Shown piece by piece: positions 1 to 8,600 of a stretch of 9,084 nt of DNA. The notes under the pieces are model-generated. The model had not been told where the DNA came from and did no database searches. It saw only the letters and a program-made list of their open reading frames with translations. The position numbers and the translations under genes are program-made. Source of the DNA: Saprospiraceae bacterium (lineage in GTDB: Bacteria; Bacteroidota; Bacteroidia; Chitinophagales; Saprospiraceae); assembly GCA_023300255.1 (NCBI GenBank), contig JALZWC010001009.1, positions 1 through 9,084 of the forward strand, given 5' to 3'. The stretch's first letter is position 1. Each line of letters begins with the position of its first letter.

Positions 1-18
1 AGAAGTTACGGAGCTATT

Positions 19-80
19 GTATGGGCAATCCCTTGTGGTTGCCCTACCTAGCAGGGGCAACCACAAGGGATTGCCCATAC
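19..80. repeat. REPIN-like perfect inverted repeat
   Basis: Positions 19-44 and 55-80 are exact reverse complements (26 bp) around a 10-nt spacer. Each arm is itself palindromic: GGGCAA at 23-28 pairs with TTGCCC at 39-44, and GGGCAA at 55-60 pairs with TTGCCC at 71-76. In the left arm the stem extends through GTA (19-21) and TAC (45-47) with a bulged T at 22. Two bulged palindromes in inverted order is the arrangement of a REPIN, a non-autonomous REP pair mobilised in trans by TnpA-REP tyrosine transposases. The segment is also much richer in GC than its surroundings. A Rho-independent terminator is less likely because no T-run follows. The structure is certain; the REPIN identity is inferred. 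Confidence 0.75.
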
Positions 81-100
81 TGCAAACTAAACTCAAGGAA

Positions 101-211
101 CAATGTTAGGCGGGTAGCTTTACTATAGATGGGTGTACAGCAGCAATGTAGATGACAGCCATTTTGAAAATTTCTGCCATCTTGACCAACATTAGACGGG
201 TAGCCGTACTT
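101..211. repeat. Composite repeat: direct repeats flanking an inverted repeat
   Basis: Two imperfect direct repeats of 24 nt (101-124 and 188-211) match at 18 positions and share the core CGGGTAGC. Between them lies an inverted repeat: AGATGACAG (150-158) pairs with CTGCCATCT (174-182) with one mismatch, and encloses the palindrome ATTTTGAAAAT (161-171). No convincing reading frame covers the segment on either strand. It could be a dispersed repeat, a remnant of a mobile element, or a regulatory region. It lies only about 20 bp from the REPIN-like element at 19-80, so the two may belong to one repeat-rich island. Confidence 0.45.
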
Positions 212-412
212 ATCTCTAAACGCTCACCTTAACAGGGTTTATCTAGCAAGCTAAAGCGTCTCCCTAATATACAGCGAGAATATCTATTAGATAACCACAT
301 TTATAGTGTGCTAAGAAAAACAGCAAAATATAGTCGAATACAAGGATATAGACTTTTTATTAATAATTAGAACTTTACCTTTACAGGAGCGTTTAATAAT
401 TTTTAATAGTAT
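212..412. other. AT-rich non-coding stretch
   Basis: I see no credible gene, RNA gene or TAnnTTTG promoter box here. There are only very short palindromes, such as TAGC-AA-GCTA near 244-253 and TATCT-ATT-AGATA near 282-294. The region separates the left-end repeat cluster from the first gene. Confidence 0.5.
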
Positions 413-465
413 GAAGTTGTTTAAAAATGTATAACTGATTTCAGTCTACAATCTTAAACAACTTC
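413..465. repeat. 12-bp inverted repeat with nested palindrome upstream of the first gene
   Basis: GAAGTTGTTTAA (413-424) is the exact reverse complement of TTAAACAACTTC (454-465). Inside the 29-nt loop lies a second palindrome, ACTGA-TT-TCAGT (434-445). The structure ends 75 bp before the chosen start of the first gene. It could be an operator, a leader hairpin, or the end of an unseen upstream unit. No T-run follows, so it is not a standard terminator. Confidence 0.5.
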
Positions 466-540
466 TATGTAAGAAATACCTTGTTCTGATCTATTATGTG
501 CCTAAAATCAACGATGAGTTCTATTATTCGAGAAGACACT

Positions 541-1725
541 ATGACTAGTTATACGATAGCCAAGAATTCATATCAAGTAGAAGTATATGATACTATTAAC
601 AAAGCCGCTGAGAAATGGGCACAATTGGAACCCATAGATAATATCTTTCTACAAACTTCCTATTTCCGTTTTCTAGAGGACTCCACTCTTGCTGGCATCC
701 GCTTTAAATATTTAGTATTTAAGGATAAAGAAAAAGTAGTGGGCATTGCTTACTTTCAATTAGTCCAACTAAAAGTAGGCGATTCGTTAACAGATAAGAA
801 AATTCCTGCCTATCAACAAAAGATAAATTCGGTCATTTTAAAAATGGCCAATATGAATGCAATCATATCTGGGAATTTACTACTTACTGGAGATCATGGT
901 ACTCATTTTTCCCCAGCAGTACCTATTCCATTAACTCATCAACTCTTACAAGAAGGTCTCGATATTCTTAAGAAAGATTTAAAACAAAAAAAGCATCCTA
1001 TTTCTTTACAAATCATCAAAGACATAGAAGTTCCCAAAAAGAAGGGCTTACAGACGGCATTAGGTAAATCCTATAATGAATTTACCTTACAGCCTAATAT
1101 GGTTTTAGCTATTCCCGAACATTGGGAAAATTTTGATGATTACTTACAGGCGCTTACCTCTAAATCAAGAGTACGAGCAAAACGAGCTTTCAAAAAGGGT
1201 AAGGATATTAGTAAAAAAGAATTTACTATAGATCTAATGAAAGCATTTCTTCCTCAGATAGATAGCTTGTATAAGGCTATTGCAGATAATGCGGGCTTTA
1301 ACGTCGTTTATCTTAGTGGAGCTTATTTCTTGAATTTTAAAGAACACTTTCCTGATAAATTTAGAGTTTTTGGCTATTTCATCGATGATGAATTGATTGC
1401 ATTTTATACGACTTTCCAAAATCATCACGAGCTAGAAGCTCATTTCTTGGGTTTTGACACAACTAATAACAGGAAATACCAAGCCTATCTTAATATACTA
1501 TTCGATATTATACAAGTAGGTATTGCTAGCAAATCAAAACAAATAAACTTTGCTAGAACAGCATTAGAAATAAAAAGCTCTGTAGGGGCTAAACCTGTTC
1601 CATTATACTATTACGGTAAACATACTAATGCTGTAAAAAATCAAATCTTTTCTCCTGTCTTATCCTATTTTCAACCTAAAATTGACTGGAAACAAAGAAA
1701 TCCATTCAAAAAAATTGTTGAATAA
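541..1725 (+). CDS. GNAT/FemAB-like (BioF2-type) N-acyltransferase family protein
   Basis: This is a 394-residue cytoplasmic protein with no signal peptide or membrane segment. The second half resembles the Acetyltransf_6/BioF2-like GNAT domain: a basic stretch with the core LTSKSRVRAKRAFKKG (about residues 205-220), then predicted alternating strands and helices, and a closing segment INFARTALEIKSSVGA (about 335-350). In related FemAB/BioF2-like proteins this fold transfers an acyl or aminoacyl group from CoA or tRNA; the substrate here is unknown. The frame is open further upstream, with ATGs at 496 and 514. I prefer 541 because the sequence MTSYTIAKNSY looks like a normal protein start, whereas the 15 residues before it look like translated leader. 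No Shine-Dalgarno helps, as is usual in Bacteroidota. It stands alone: about 700 bp separates it from the next gene, and no functional link to the proteases is visible. The coding call is firm, the family moderately so, the exact function unknown. Confidence 0.8.
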   Translation: MTSYTIAKNSYQVEVYDTINKAAEKWAQLEPIDNIFLQTSYFRFLEDSTLAGIRFKYLVFKDKEKVVGIAYFQLVQLKVGDSLTDKKIPAYQQKINSVILKMANMNAIISGNLLLTGDHGTHFSPAVPIPLTHQLLQEGLDILKKDLKQKKHPISLQIIKDIEVPKKKGLQTALGKSYNEFTLQPNMVLAIPEHWENFDDYLQALTSKSRVRAKRAFKKGKDISKKEFTIDLMKAFLPQIDSLYKAIADNAGFNVVYLSGAYFLNFKEHFPDKFRVFGYFIDDELIAFYTTFQNHHELEAHFLGFDTTNNRKYQAYLNILFDIIQVGIASKSKQINFARTALEIKSSVGAKPVPLYYYGKHTNAVKNQIFSPVLSYFQPKIDWKQRNPFKKIVE

Positions 1726-1745
1726 TTTTGATCCCAAAACTTATT
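1721..1745 (+). terminator. Possible weak terminator overlapping the stop codon
   Basis: AATAATTTTG (1721-1730) can pair with 1735-1745 to give 10 base pairs with one bulged C (1740) and a 4-nt loop. The stem includes the TAA stop codon of the acyltransferase-like gene at 1723-1725. It is almost entirely A-T, and only a short, interrupted T tract follows, so termination would be weak. The site at 1723-1730 (TAATTTTG) also matches TAnnTTTG, probably by chance. Confidence 0.3.
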
Positions 1746-1855
1746 ACTTTCCGATTTTAATAAGGAAAATTAGTCACTTAGTATAAAAGTATTAAAAAAA
1801 AATTATTACTAATTATTAACCCAATAGATTTGTACTAATTTCTCTATCAGCAGCC

Positions 1856-1884
1856 TTTTAGAAAACGCTTGAAGTGTTCTAAAA
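1856..1884. repeat. Strong hairpin in the intergenic region
   Basis: TTTTAGAA (1856-1863) pairs exactly with TTCTAAAA (1877-1884). After a two-base bulge (AA, 1864-1865), CGCTT (1866-1870) continues the stem with AAGTG (1872-1876), including one G-U pair. The loop is very small. No T-run follows on either strand. It lies 131 bp after the acyltransferase-like gene and may be a 3' processing or regulatory structure. Confidence 0.45.
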
Positions 1885-2230
1885 CAACTAACTAATCTTA
1901 TAAAATAAATTCGTTGAATCATAGATAACTGGATTAAAAGGTAAGTGTTTTTAAAAAAAAATACGATGAAATACAAGCACTGATAATCAACAAGTTGTGT
2001 GTATTTATAATTATTCGTTACTAAACTAAAATTATATAAATCTCCTATTAAATAATCAATAAGTACTCATCGACATTTAGTCTCTCTTATTAATTTGCTT
2101 AACACAAGCACGAATCTAGTTTATCAAAAGAATAAACACTACAAATTAAATCCCTTCCAACAGCTAAAACACAAAAGTATCTATGTCACTGATCTATTAG
2201 TACTATGATACTAAATTGTTAATTACCCTA

Positions 2231-2238
2231 TATTTTTG
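2231..2238 (+). promoter_or_regulatory. Candidate Bacteroidota -7 box (TATTTTTG)
   Basis: The octamer TATTTTTG fits the Bacteroidota sigma-ABfr -7 consensus TAnnTTTG and lies about 190 bp before the first protease gene. No good TTTG/TTG -33 element sits at the usual spacing; the nearest TTG (2216-2218) is too close. If it is used, the transcript would have a leader of about 180 nt containing the stem-loop at 2284-2320. In such AT-rich DNA a chance match is quite possible. Confidence 0.3.
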
Positions 2239-2283
2239 TAATTGAAATACCCTTCTGTTTACACTCCAATGCGATAGACAGAC

Positions 2284-2320
2284 AGATGCTACTCTTAATC
2301 TTGAGTACCCAGCATCTTTT
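2284..2320 (+). promoter_or_regulatory. Terminator-like leader hairpin upstream of the first protease gene
   Basis: AGATGCT (2284-2290) pairs exactly with AGCATCT (2311-2317). The stem continues with ACTC (2291-2294) and GAGT (2303-2306) after a 4-nt bulge (2307-2310), closing an 8-nt loop. A run of four T (2317-2320) comes at its end. The position, about 100 nt before the start codon and after the candidate promoter, would suit an attenuator or an mRNA-stabilising leader structure. No ligand-binding domain is recognised. Confidence 0.4.
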
Positions 2321-2399
2321 AGAATCGTAACTTAGAAATACCTCCCACCGAAAATAAAATTATAAATTTTAGATCGACTATATCTAGCCTAGGAACGAC

Positions 2400-2446
2400 G
2401 AAACAATATCTAATAGCTCAAATGACTTTGAAACAATATCTAATAG
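2400..2446 (+). repeat. 17-bp direct repeat straddling a start codon
   Basis: GAAACAATATCTAATAG occurs at 2400-2416 and again at 2430-2446, with a 30-bp period. The first copy is just before the ATG at 2422 and the second is codons 3-9 of the gene. Because 30 is divisible by 3, both copies read KQYLI in the same frame, but the first has no start codon in frame ahead of it: the frame runs back to a TAG at 2320-2322. This looks like a local tandem duplication of the start region. Confidence 0.8.
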
Positions 2447-5400
2447 TCCTCTTTTTTCTAATAGGAACTGTCGCATCATTGGTTGCCCAGATTTATCCTA
2501 TTACCATAGAAGATAGAATTGATAACTCTACTAAAATTGTTTTGGCTAAAGTAGTGAATAAAAAATCTTATTGGGATGCTACTGGTTCTGATATTTATAC
2601 CTCCTATACCTTAGAAGTCACTTGCTTTTCTAAAAATCCTAGTAATCACAATTATATAGATGTGATAATACTAGGAGGTGTACTCGAGGATGAAATACAG
2701 ATGGTTTATCCTACTATTAATTTAAAGATAGGTAGAGAATATATGTTTGCTTTAAAAGAACTAAACAATAGTAATGTATTACCTACTCAATTAGCACGTA
2801 CTAATAATCCAACATATGAAGCCTATTCTTATAACCAAGGGATATTACCAATGAGTGATGGTTATTATCAAGATTATTTTACTAGTACACCAATACATGA
2901 ATCAGAATTATTAAACTTGATCTATACGAGAACAAATGTAACGCCTAAAAAACCAGATGGTAGTACTTTTACAGCTAGGAATCAATTCAACCCTAGTGAT
3001 GGAGATCTAGATAATGATGGAGTCCAAGATATTTATGATGCAGACCCTAATGATCCAAATAGTGATAGTGATAAAGATGGTATTTCTGATACTCAAGAGA
3101 CAAATGGAGATGGTATCTATCAACCCGATACAGATACAAATCCTTTGAGCGCTTGTGATCCATCTCCTCAAAATGGAAATTGTCAAGGTATAGATATTGA
3201 TGGGGATGGTTTTTTTGGTAATTATCCAACCAATTTAAATGAGTACGATGTGGATGATTTCAATGCTTGTATTCCTAATTCACAAGTAACAATCACTTCT
3301 ACTAAAGATACATGGATCAATCAACAAAGTCCTTCAACAAATTATGGACAAAGTAGTTTGCTTTATTTAAATGAGACTGAATCTCAAAAGAAAAGAGCCC
3401 TACTCCACTTTGACTTATCTAAATTTAATGGATCTGTTGTCGGTGTTGAATTATTCTTTCATGTTAGTAGTGCTAATATAGGAGCCATTTTGGAACTTAA
3501 TAAAATGAACGAAGACTGGGAAGAAGGTAATCAAAACCAAAACACCGGAACAAGTAATTGGAATCAATCTTTCGATGGTCAATCTTGGAATCCAGGTGGT
3601 AATTACAATCCCACTCCTATCTTATCAGAACCAGTTAATTCACTTGGTTGGACTGCAATAGAAATTCCTGCAAGCCTGATTCAAGGATGGCTTGATTCTC
3701 CAGAGACAAACTTTGGATTAATGGTGAGAAATAACTTACCCATTCCTAATGCCATTCTTTCAATTAGTTCTACAGAATCTACCACTGCTCCTTATTTATC
3801 TATTACATTTGAGCCTTCTGATTGTAATTATAGCAGCTTTAGAAAAGCTAATAACACACTAAATAGACAGGCTATAATAACAAAAGATGGTGCTGGAAAA
3901 ATTACCAACCAATTCAGTGCAGGAACGGTTGAAGAAGCTCATCAAATGATTATTGAAGGTAGTGGTTTTGGCACTACTACTGGTGTGATAGAATTTCCAA
4001 ATGCAGATCTTGGTGGTCTAGGGAATATTACATTAGAATATGGTACAGATATTATTTACTGGACAGACTCTGCCATTAGGGTAAAAGTTCCTAAAGAAGC
4101 AGGGACTGGTGTAGTGAATATAAAAGACAATAGAGGTACTGTTGTTGGCACCACTAATATCACCATAGATTGGGCATTAAACCCACTCTATCATAACTAC
4201 AGAGAATTTCCAGAGTACACTAGACAAAGAGTCAATCTTATTAATGCAAATGATCTTGGAGGATATACTATCCAAATTAACAATAACTCTAACCTATTAC
4301 AAAACACAGAAGCTTTAGATGCTTTTGATACAATTTTATCTCAATGGCAATGTGCTACTGGTGTTAATTTTATTTTAGATCGAACTGGTACGAATACAGA
4401 TGCAGAGAATGATGGAATCTGTATTGCCCAATTTTCAGGTAAATTACCTGTTGGTGTATTAGCTATCACTTCTTCTAGGTATAAGGGCGCGGGGAATAGT
4501 GGCTGTAGTCAAGAACAAACACTTTGGCGATTAAAAGAATTTGATATTGAATTAGCTAGTCCTACTTCCTTACCTAATGGATTAACCTGGAACTATAGCG
4601 TTAATGAGCCTAATCTTTTTCAATTTGATTTTCGATCAATAATCTCTCATGAATTAGGTCACGCTCATGGTTTAGCACATGTTGTTAATGAAGAAAGTGT
4701 GATGCATTTTTCCATTAGTAATGGAGAAATGAGAAGAGAGGTACAAGGCGGTGAATTAGAAGGTGCAGCTCATAAAATATCTTTTAGTACAACAAACAAC
4801 TGTGTGACTTCCTATAGTCCGATGAGTGTATTTTCAGGCAATGCAAATTGTGACAATACAGGGACCCCTGCAGTGAGAGATAATCGAGCTAAAATAAAGA
4901 TAATGATTGAGGGATATTATGATGAAAATTCTAATCGTATGAATACGAATTTGTCAGACAATAATATCATGCCATTGATACAACCATTCAATGTTTCTCC
5001 ATTTAATTACAACGGTTTTGAAGTAGTATCCACCATCCCTACAAATGTGGTAGATTGGATGTTTATTGAATTAAGAGATCCTGATGACATGGAAAAAATA
5101 ATACATCAACAGGCAGCTTTTTTAAGAAATGATGGCGCCCTTATTACTTTAGAAGGACAAGAAGAGATCGTATTCAATGGTGTCAGTGCCGCCGATTATT
5201 ATATTGCAGTCCATCACTTAAATCATCTCGCAGTAGTAAGCAGTCAACCCCATCCAATACAAAAAAAACCTACTACTTATGACTTTACCAATCAATCTAC
5301 TGCGGCTATGGGGTCAGGGCAATTAAAGAATAAAGGCAATCAATATTTGATGACTAGTGGAGATTTCGATGGAAATGGCGTTATCAATAATGAAGACTAT

Positions 5401-5535
5401 AATCTATGGAAAACCTCAGGTGCAGCAATCAATACTTACTCTCCAGCAGATGCTGATGGAAATGGGATCATTAATAGTTTAGACTATAATTTATGGAAAA
5501 TAAATAGAAGTAAAATTGGTCTTTTAACAAAATAA
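2422..5535 (+). CDS. Secreted multidomain matrixin-like zinc metalloprotease with dockerin-like tail (copy 1)
   Basis: A 1037-residue exported protein, probably an extracellular or surface protease. The signal peptide is residues 1-23, with predicted cleavage after VAQ and before IYPI. A conserved N-terminal domain spans about 24-185. Asp-rich TSP3-like calcium-binding repeats follow (about 193-285; cores DGDLDNDGVQD and DPNDPNSDSDKDGISD). Next come a DNRLRE/CBM96-like beta domain (about 288-464) and an IPT/TIG-like domain (about 494-585). The matrixin-like domain (about 589-795) carries HELGHAHGLAH at 743-753, giving zinc ligands H743, H747 and H753 and catalytic E744, with a Met-turn SVMH at 759-762. 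Conserved Cys644, 667, 695 and 794 may form disulfides. A beta-rich domain (about 823-957; VVDWMFIELRD at 876-886) precedes two dockerin-like EF-hand loops (D981-D992, D1010-D1021) and the end NRSKIGLLTK. I see no matrixin cysteine-switch motif. It heads a tandem pair. Substrate unknown; the protease call is firm. Confidence 0.9.
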   Translation: MTLKQYLIVLFFLIGTVASLVAQIYPITIEDRIDNSTKIVLAKVVNKKSYWDATGSDIYTSYTLEVTCFSKNPSNHNYIDVIILGGVLEDEIQMVYPTINLKIGREYMFALKELNNSNVLPTQLARTNNPTYEAYSYNQGILPMSDGYYQDYFTSTPIHESELLNLIYTRTNVTPKKPDGSTFTARNQFNPSDGDLDNDGVQDIYDADPNDPNSDSDKDGISDTQETNGDGIYQPDTDTNPLSACDPSPQNGNCQGIDIDGDGFFGNYPTNLNEYDVDDFNACIPNSQVTITSTKDTWINQQSPSTNYGQSSLLYLNETESQKKRALLHFDLSKFNGSVVGVELFFHVSSANIGAILELNKMNEDWEEGNQNQNTGTSNWNQSFDGQSWNPGGNYNPTPILSEPVNSLGWTAIEIPASLIQGWLDSPETNFGLMVRNNLPIPNAILSISSTESTTAPYLSITFEPSDCNYSSFRKANNTLNRQAIITKDGAGKITNQFSAGTVEEAHQMIIEGSGFGTTTGVIEFPNADLGGLGNITLEYGTDIIYWTDSAIRVKVPKEAGTGVVNIKDNRGTVVGTTNITIDWALNPLYHNYREFPEYTRQRVNLINANDLGGYTIQINNNSNLLQNTEALDAFDTILSQWQCATGVNFILDRTGTNTDAENDGICIAQFSGKLPVGVLAITSSRYKGAGNSGCSQEQTLWRLKEFDIELASPTSLPNGLTWNYSVNEPNLFQFDFRSIISHELGHAHGLAHVVNEESVMHFSISNGEMRREVQGGELEGAAHKISFSTTNNCVTSYSPMSVFSGNANCDNTGTPAVRDNRAKIKIMIEGYYDENSNRMNTNLSDNNIMPLIQPFNVSPFNYNGFEVVSTIPTNVVDWMFIELRDPDDMEKIIHQQAAFLRNDGALITLEGQEEIVFNGVSAADYYIAVHHLNHLAVVSSQPHPIQKKPTTYDFTNQSTAAMGSGQLKNKGNQYLMTSGDFDGNGVINNEDYNLWKTSGAAINTYSPADADGNGIINSLDYNLWKINRSKIGLLTK

Positions 5536-5642
5536 AACATCACTCATTCTGAGTTTGGGATTATAGAATAACTACACCCTAACTACAAAACAATTTGTTC
5601 AAACATACACCAAAATTATCTCACGCCTTCAAAAGAATAGAT

Positions 5643-8600
5643 ATGAAGTCTACAATTAAGACAGAATATAATGCAAAGTGGATACTGATTGGAATTTATG
5701 TATTAATCAGCAACGCGCTATTTGCCAATATTTATCCTATTAGCCTTCAACATAGAATAGATAGTGCAGAGCAAATAGTAATAGGAAAAGTAATAGCAGA
5801 AAATTCTTATTGGGAAGTAGATAGTACCAATATTTATACTGCCTATACGATGGAGGTAATATGCTATGCAAAAAATGCAGACGATGTATTTTACTTTGAT
5901 CTATTACTACCTGGAGGAACTGTAGGAGAAGATATCCAAATCGACTACCCTTATATTAAACTACAAGTTGGTTATGAATATATGGTAGCTATGGAAGAAA
6001 TCACCTTGTATCAATTAAATAGAAAACACGCTCGATCAAGTGGTCCAAAATTCCAACCCTATTCCTACATACAAGGAATTCTCCCAATGCATAATGGTTC
6101 TTATCAAGATTATAATGATACAGTTGAAATTTCTGAAGCAGACATGCTCCAAACTATTTTTGATCAAGTAAATACACCTCCAATGAAGCCTACAGGAGCT
6201 CCTTGGACACCTAGAACGGTATTTAATATGAGCGACGGAGACATCGACAATGATGGTGTACCAGACATGTATGATCTAGATCCGAATGATCCAAATAGTG
6301 ATAGCGATAGAGATTTAATCTCTGATATTGAAGAATCTACAGGTAATGCAAGTGGAACTATTTCTGATCCAATGAATGCTTGCGATCCCTATCAAACTGC
6401 TCCATGTATGGGGGTGGATATGGATGGAGATGGATATTACGGTAACTATCCACCTAGCACAGCAGAACATGATGCGGAGGATGAAAATAATTGTGTTCCT
6501 AATAATGCAATTACCAATAATTGTAATCCAGAAGATATAGATAATGATGGCTTTATAGGTAATGTTGATCCAAGTGACCCTAATTATGATTTAGATGACC
6601 TGAATCCTTGTATCCCTTTGGATCAGGAGATCTTTCCAAGTATTGCAGATAGCTATATTGCAGATATTTATAATGCATTTGTAGATGAAAATTTTGGTGA
6701 CTATACCATATTAACGATTGGGGAAAATCCAGCAATTGGCTCCATGAGAGGCATATTTAAATTTGATTTGAGTATGCATCAAGGGAAACCTGTCAAAGAT
6801 GTTTTACTAAAACTACATGTAAAAAATCCTCAAAATATAACTTATCAATTAGAGGTATTTAATGCTATAGATAGTTGGGACGAAAACACAGCAACTTGGA
6901 ATAATGCACAAGCAAATAGTCCCTGGTCCAATGGTCCAGGAGAAGGGTTTGACCAAGGCCCAATAGGTACCCTTACAGCAAGTGATAATGATTGGATTTA
7001 TATTCATTTAGACCGAGATATCGTAGATACTTGGCTCACTTCCCCAGAGACTAATCATGGAATATTCATAAAAAACTTTACCCCTTTAGTTCCTTTACTT
7101 GTCAACTCCATTGAATCTGAGTATCCGCCAACGCTTGAGGTATTTTTTGACGTTCAAGGCTGCCAAAATAGTTTTCCAAGAGCGGCAGCAATACCTAATA
7201 ATAGTATGGTATTAAAAAATGGTGCAGGAACCCTTACTAATGAATTCTACGCTGGTACTATTTTACCAGAATATGAAATGATTATTGAAGGTAGCGGATT
7301 CAGTAATTCTGTTGGACAAATTCTATTGCCTAATGCAGACGTAGGTGGTCTAGGATTTTCACCAATTGAAATCGGAACTGATTTAGTTCATTGGACCGAT
7401 ACAGAAATACGATTTAAGATACCCAAAACTGCAGGGACTGGAACAATGAAAATTGCTACAATAGATGGTACCCCAATTGGCAATGTAGATATTAAAATTA
7501 TGTGGGCTTTAAACCCTATCTATCACGATAATCAATCTTTACCCGAAGCAGTAAGACAAAGGGTCCATTTTGTCGATGTCAATACTAGCGGAGGATATAC
7601 CTTACAAGTAAATACTTCTACAGGATTTGCTAGTAACTCTGCCGCAGTAGCTGCTCTTGAAAGAGCAATAAGTAAATGGCAATGTTCTTCCGATGTCAAT
7701 TGGGTATTAGATGTATCCGGTACTTCTACAGAAGCAACAAAAGATGGTTTTTGTATTGCGCATTTCAGTACAGACTTACCAGCTGGCGTGTTGGCAATAG
7801 CAACTTCTAGATTTAAAGCAAAGAAAAACAGTAGTTGTCCGCATTATAACGCCATGTGGCGTTTATCAGAATTTGACATTGCCTTTGCAGATCCTTCTAT
7901 CCTACCCTCAGGTTTTGGATGGAATTTTTCAGAAGAAGATCCATCTGCTTTTGAGTATGATTTTGAGTCTATTGCATTACATGAATTAGGTCACGCACAT
8001 GGTTTAGCCCATGTAATAGACGAATCTAGTGTCATGCATTATTCCATCACTAACGGAGAAACTAAACGGTCTTTGAGTCAACATGAATTAGAAGGAGCAG
8101 CTCATAAAATGGAGTACAGTGTTTCTGAAAGCTGTGTTTCTTCCGTTAATGAAATGATTGCATTTAATGGTTGTGATTTAGAAAGTCCACCTGAAAATTA
8201 TACAAAAATCAAAGTCTTTCTAGAAGGTTATTTTAATGACATTTCTGGTACTATGAGTACAGAATTAGCTAGTAAAAATCTGCTGTCATTAACTCAACCT
8301 TTCAATACTACTCCATTTAACTATATAGGAACAGAATCTGTCACATCTTTTCCAGATGATGTAGTGGATTGGATTCTAGTAGAATTAAGAGATCCAAACA
8401 ATATGGACCTCATAATAACTCAGAAAGCATTCCTGCTAAGAAAAGATGGTATGTTAATTGGGCTAGATGGTTCAGAAGAACTCTATTTTACCGCTACAAG
8501 TGCTGAAAATTATTATTTAGCATTATACCATACAAATCATTTAGCCATTCTTAGCAGCACCCCACACCCCGTGCAACAGATGTCTACAGTTTATGATTTT

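Larger units (their letters stand above)
1746..2421. other. Long AT-rich intergenic region before the protease pair
   Basis: About 680 bp without a credible gene on either strand. It holds the hairpin at 1856-1884, a TAGATTTG box at 1825-1832 with no matching -33 element, a TATTTTTG box at 2231-2238, a stem-loop at 2284-2320, and the first copy of a 17-bp direct repeat at 2400-2416. The length and content suggest the control region of the downstream protease genes. A small RNA cannot be excluded; I recognise no riboswitch class. Confidence 0.5.

Noticed and set aside
95..211. Minus-strand reading frame through the composite repeat
   Set aside because: It is short, ends at the repeat TAA, shows no known domain, and is better explained by the repeat structure.
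486..496. Shared 11-mer CTGATCTATTA at 486-496 and 2189-2199
   Set aside because: An 11-bp AT-rich match in 9 kb can arise by chance, and its distances to the two start codons differ greatly.
496..540. Upstream in-frame ATGs (496 and 514) as starts of the acyltransferase-like gene
   Set aside because: The 15 extra residues do not resemble a protein start and no ribosome-binding site favours them. They remain possible, so the start is uncertain.
1234..1428. Minus-strand open frame of 64 codons
   Set aside because: It lies wholly inside the acyltransferase-like gene, has no recognisable features and no upstream signals.
1723..1730. TAATTTTG as a promoter -7 box
   Set aside because: It overlaps the stop codon and a possible hairpin, has no -33 element, and lies nearly 700 bp from the next gene.
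3047..3229. Minus-strand open frame of 60 codons rich in His, Tyr and Asp
   Set aside because: It is the antisense shadow of the Asp-rich repeats in copy 1; its odd composition comes from GAT/AAT codons read backwards.
5595..5642. TTG start for copy 2
   Set aside because: It would place 16 polar residues ahead of the signal peptide, whereas the ATG at 5643 gives a normal one.
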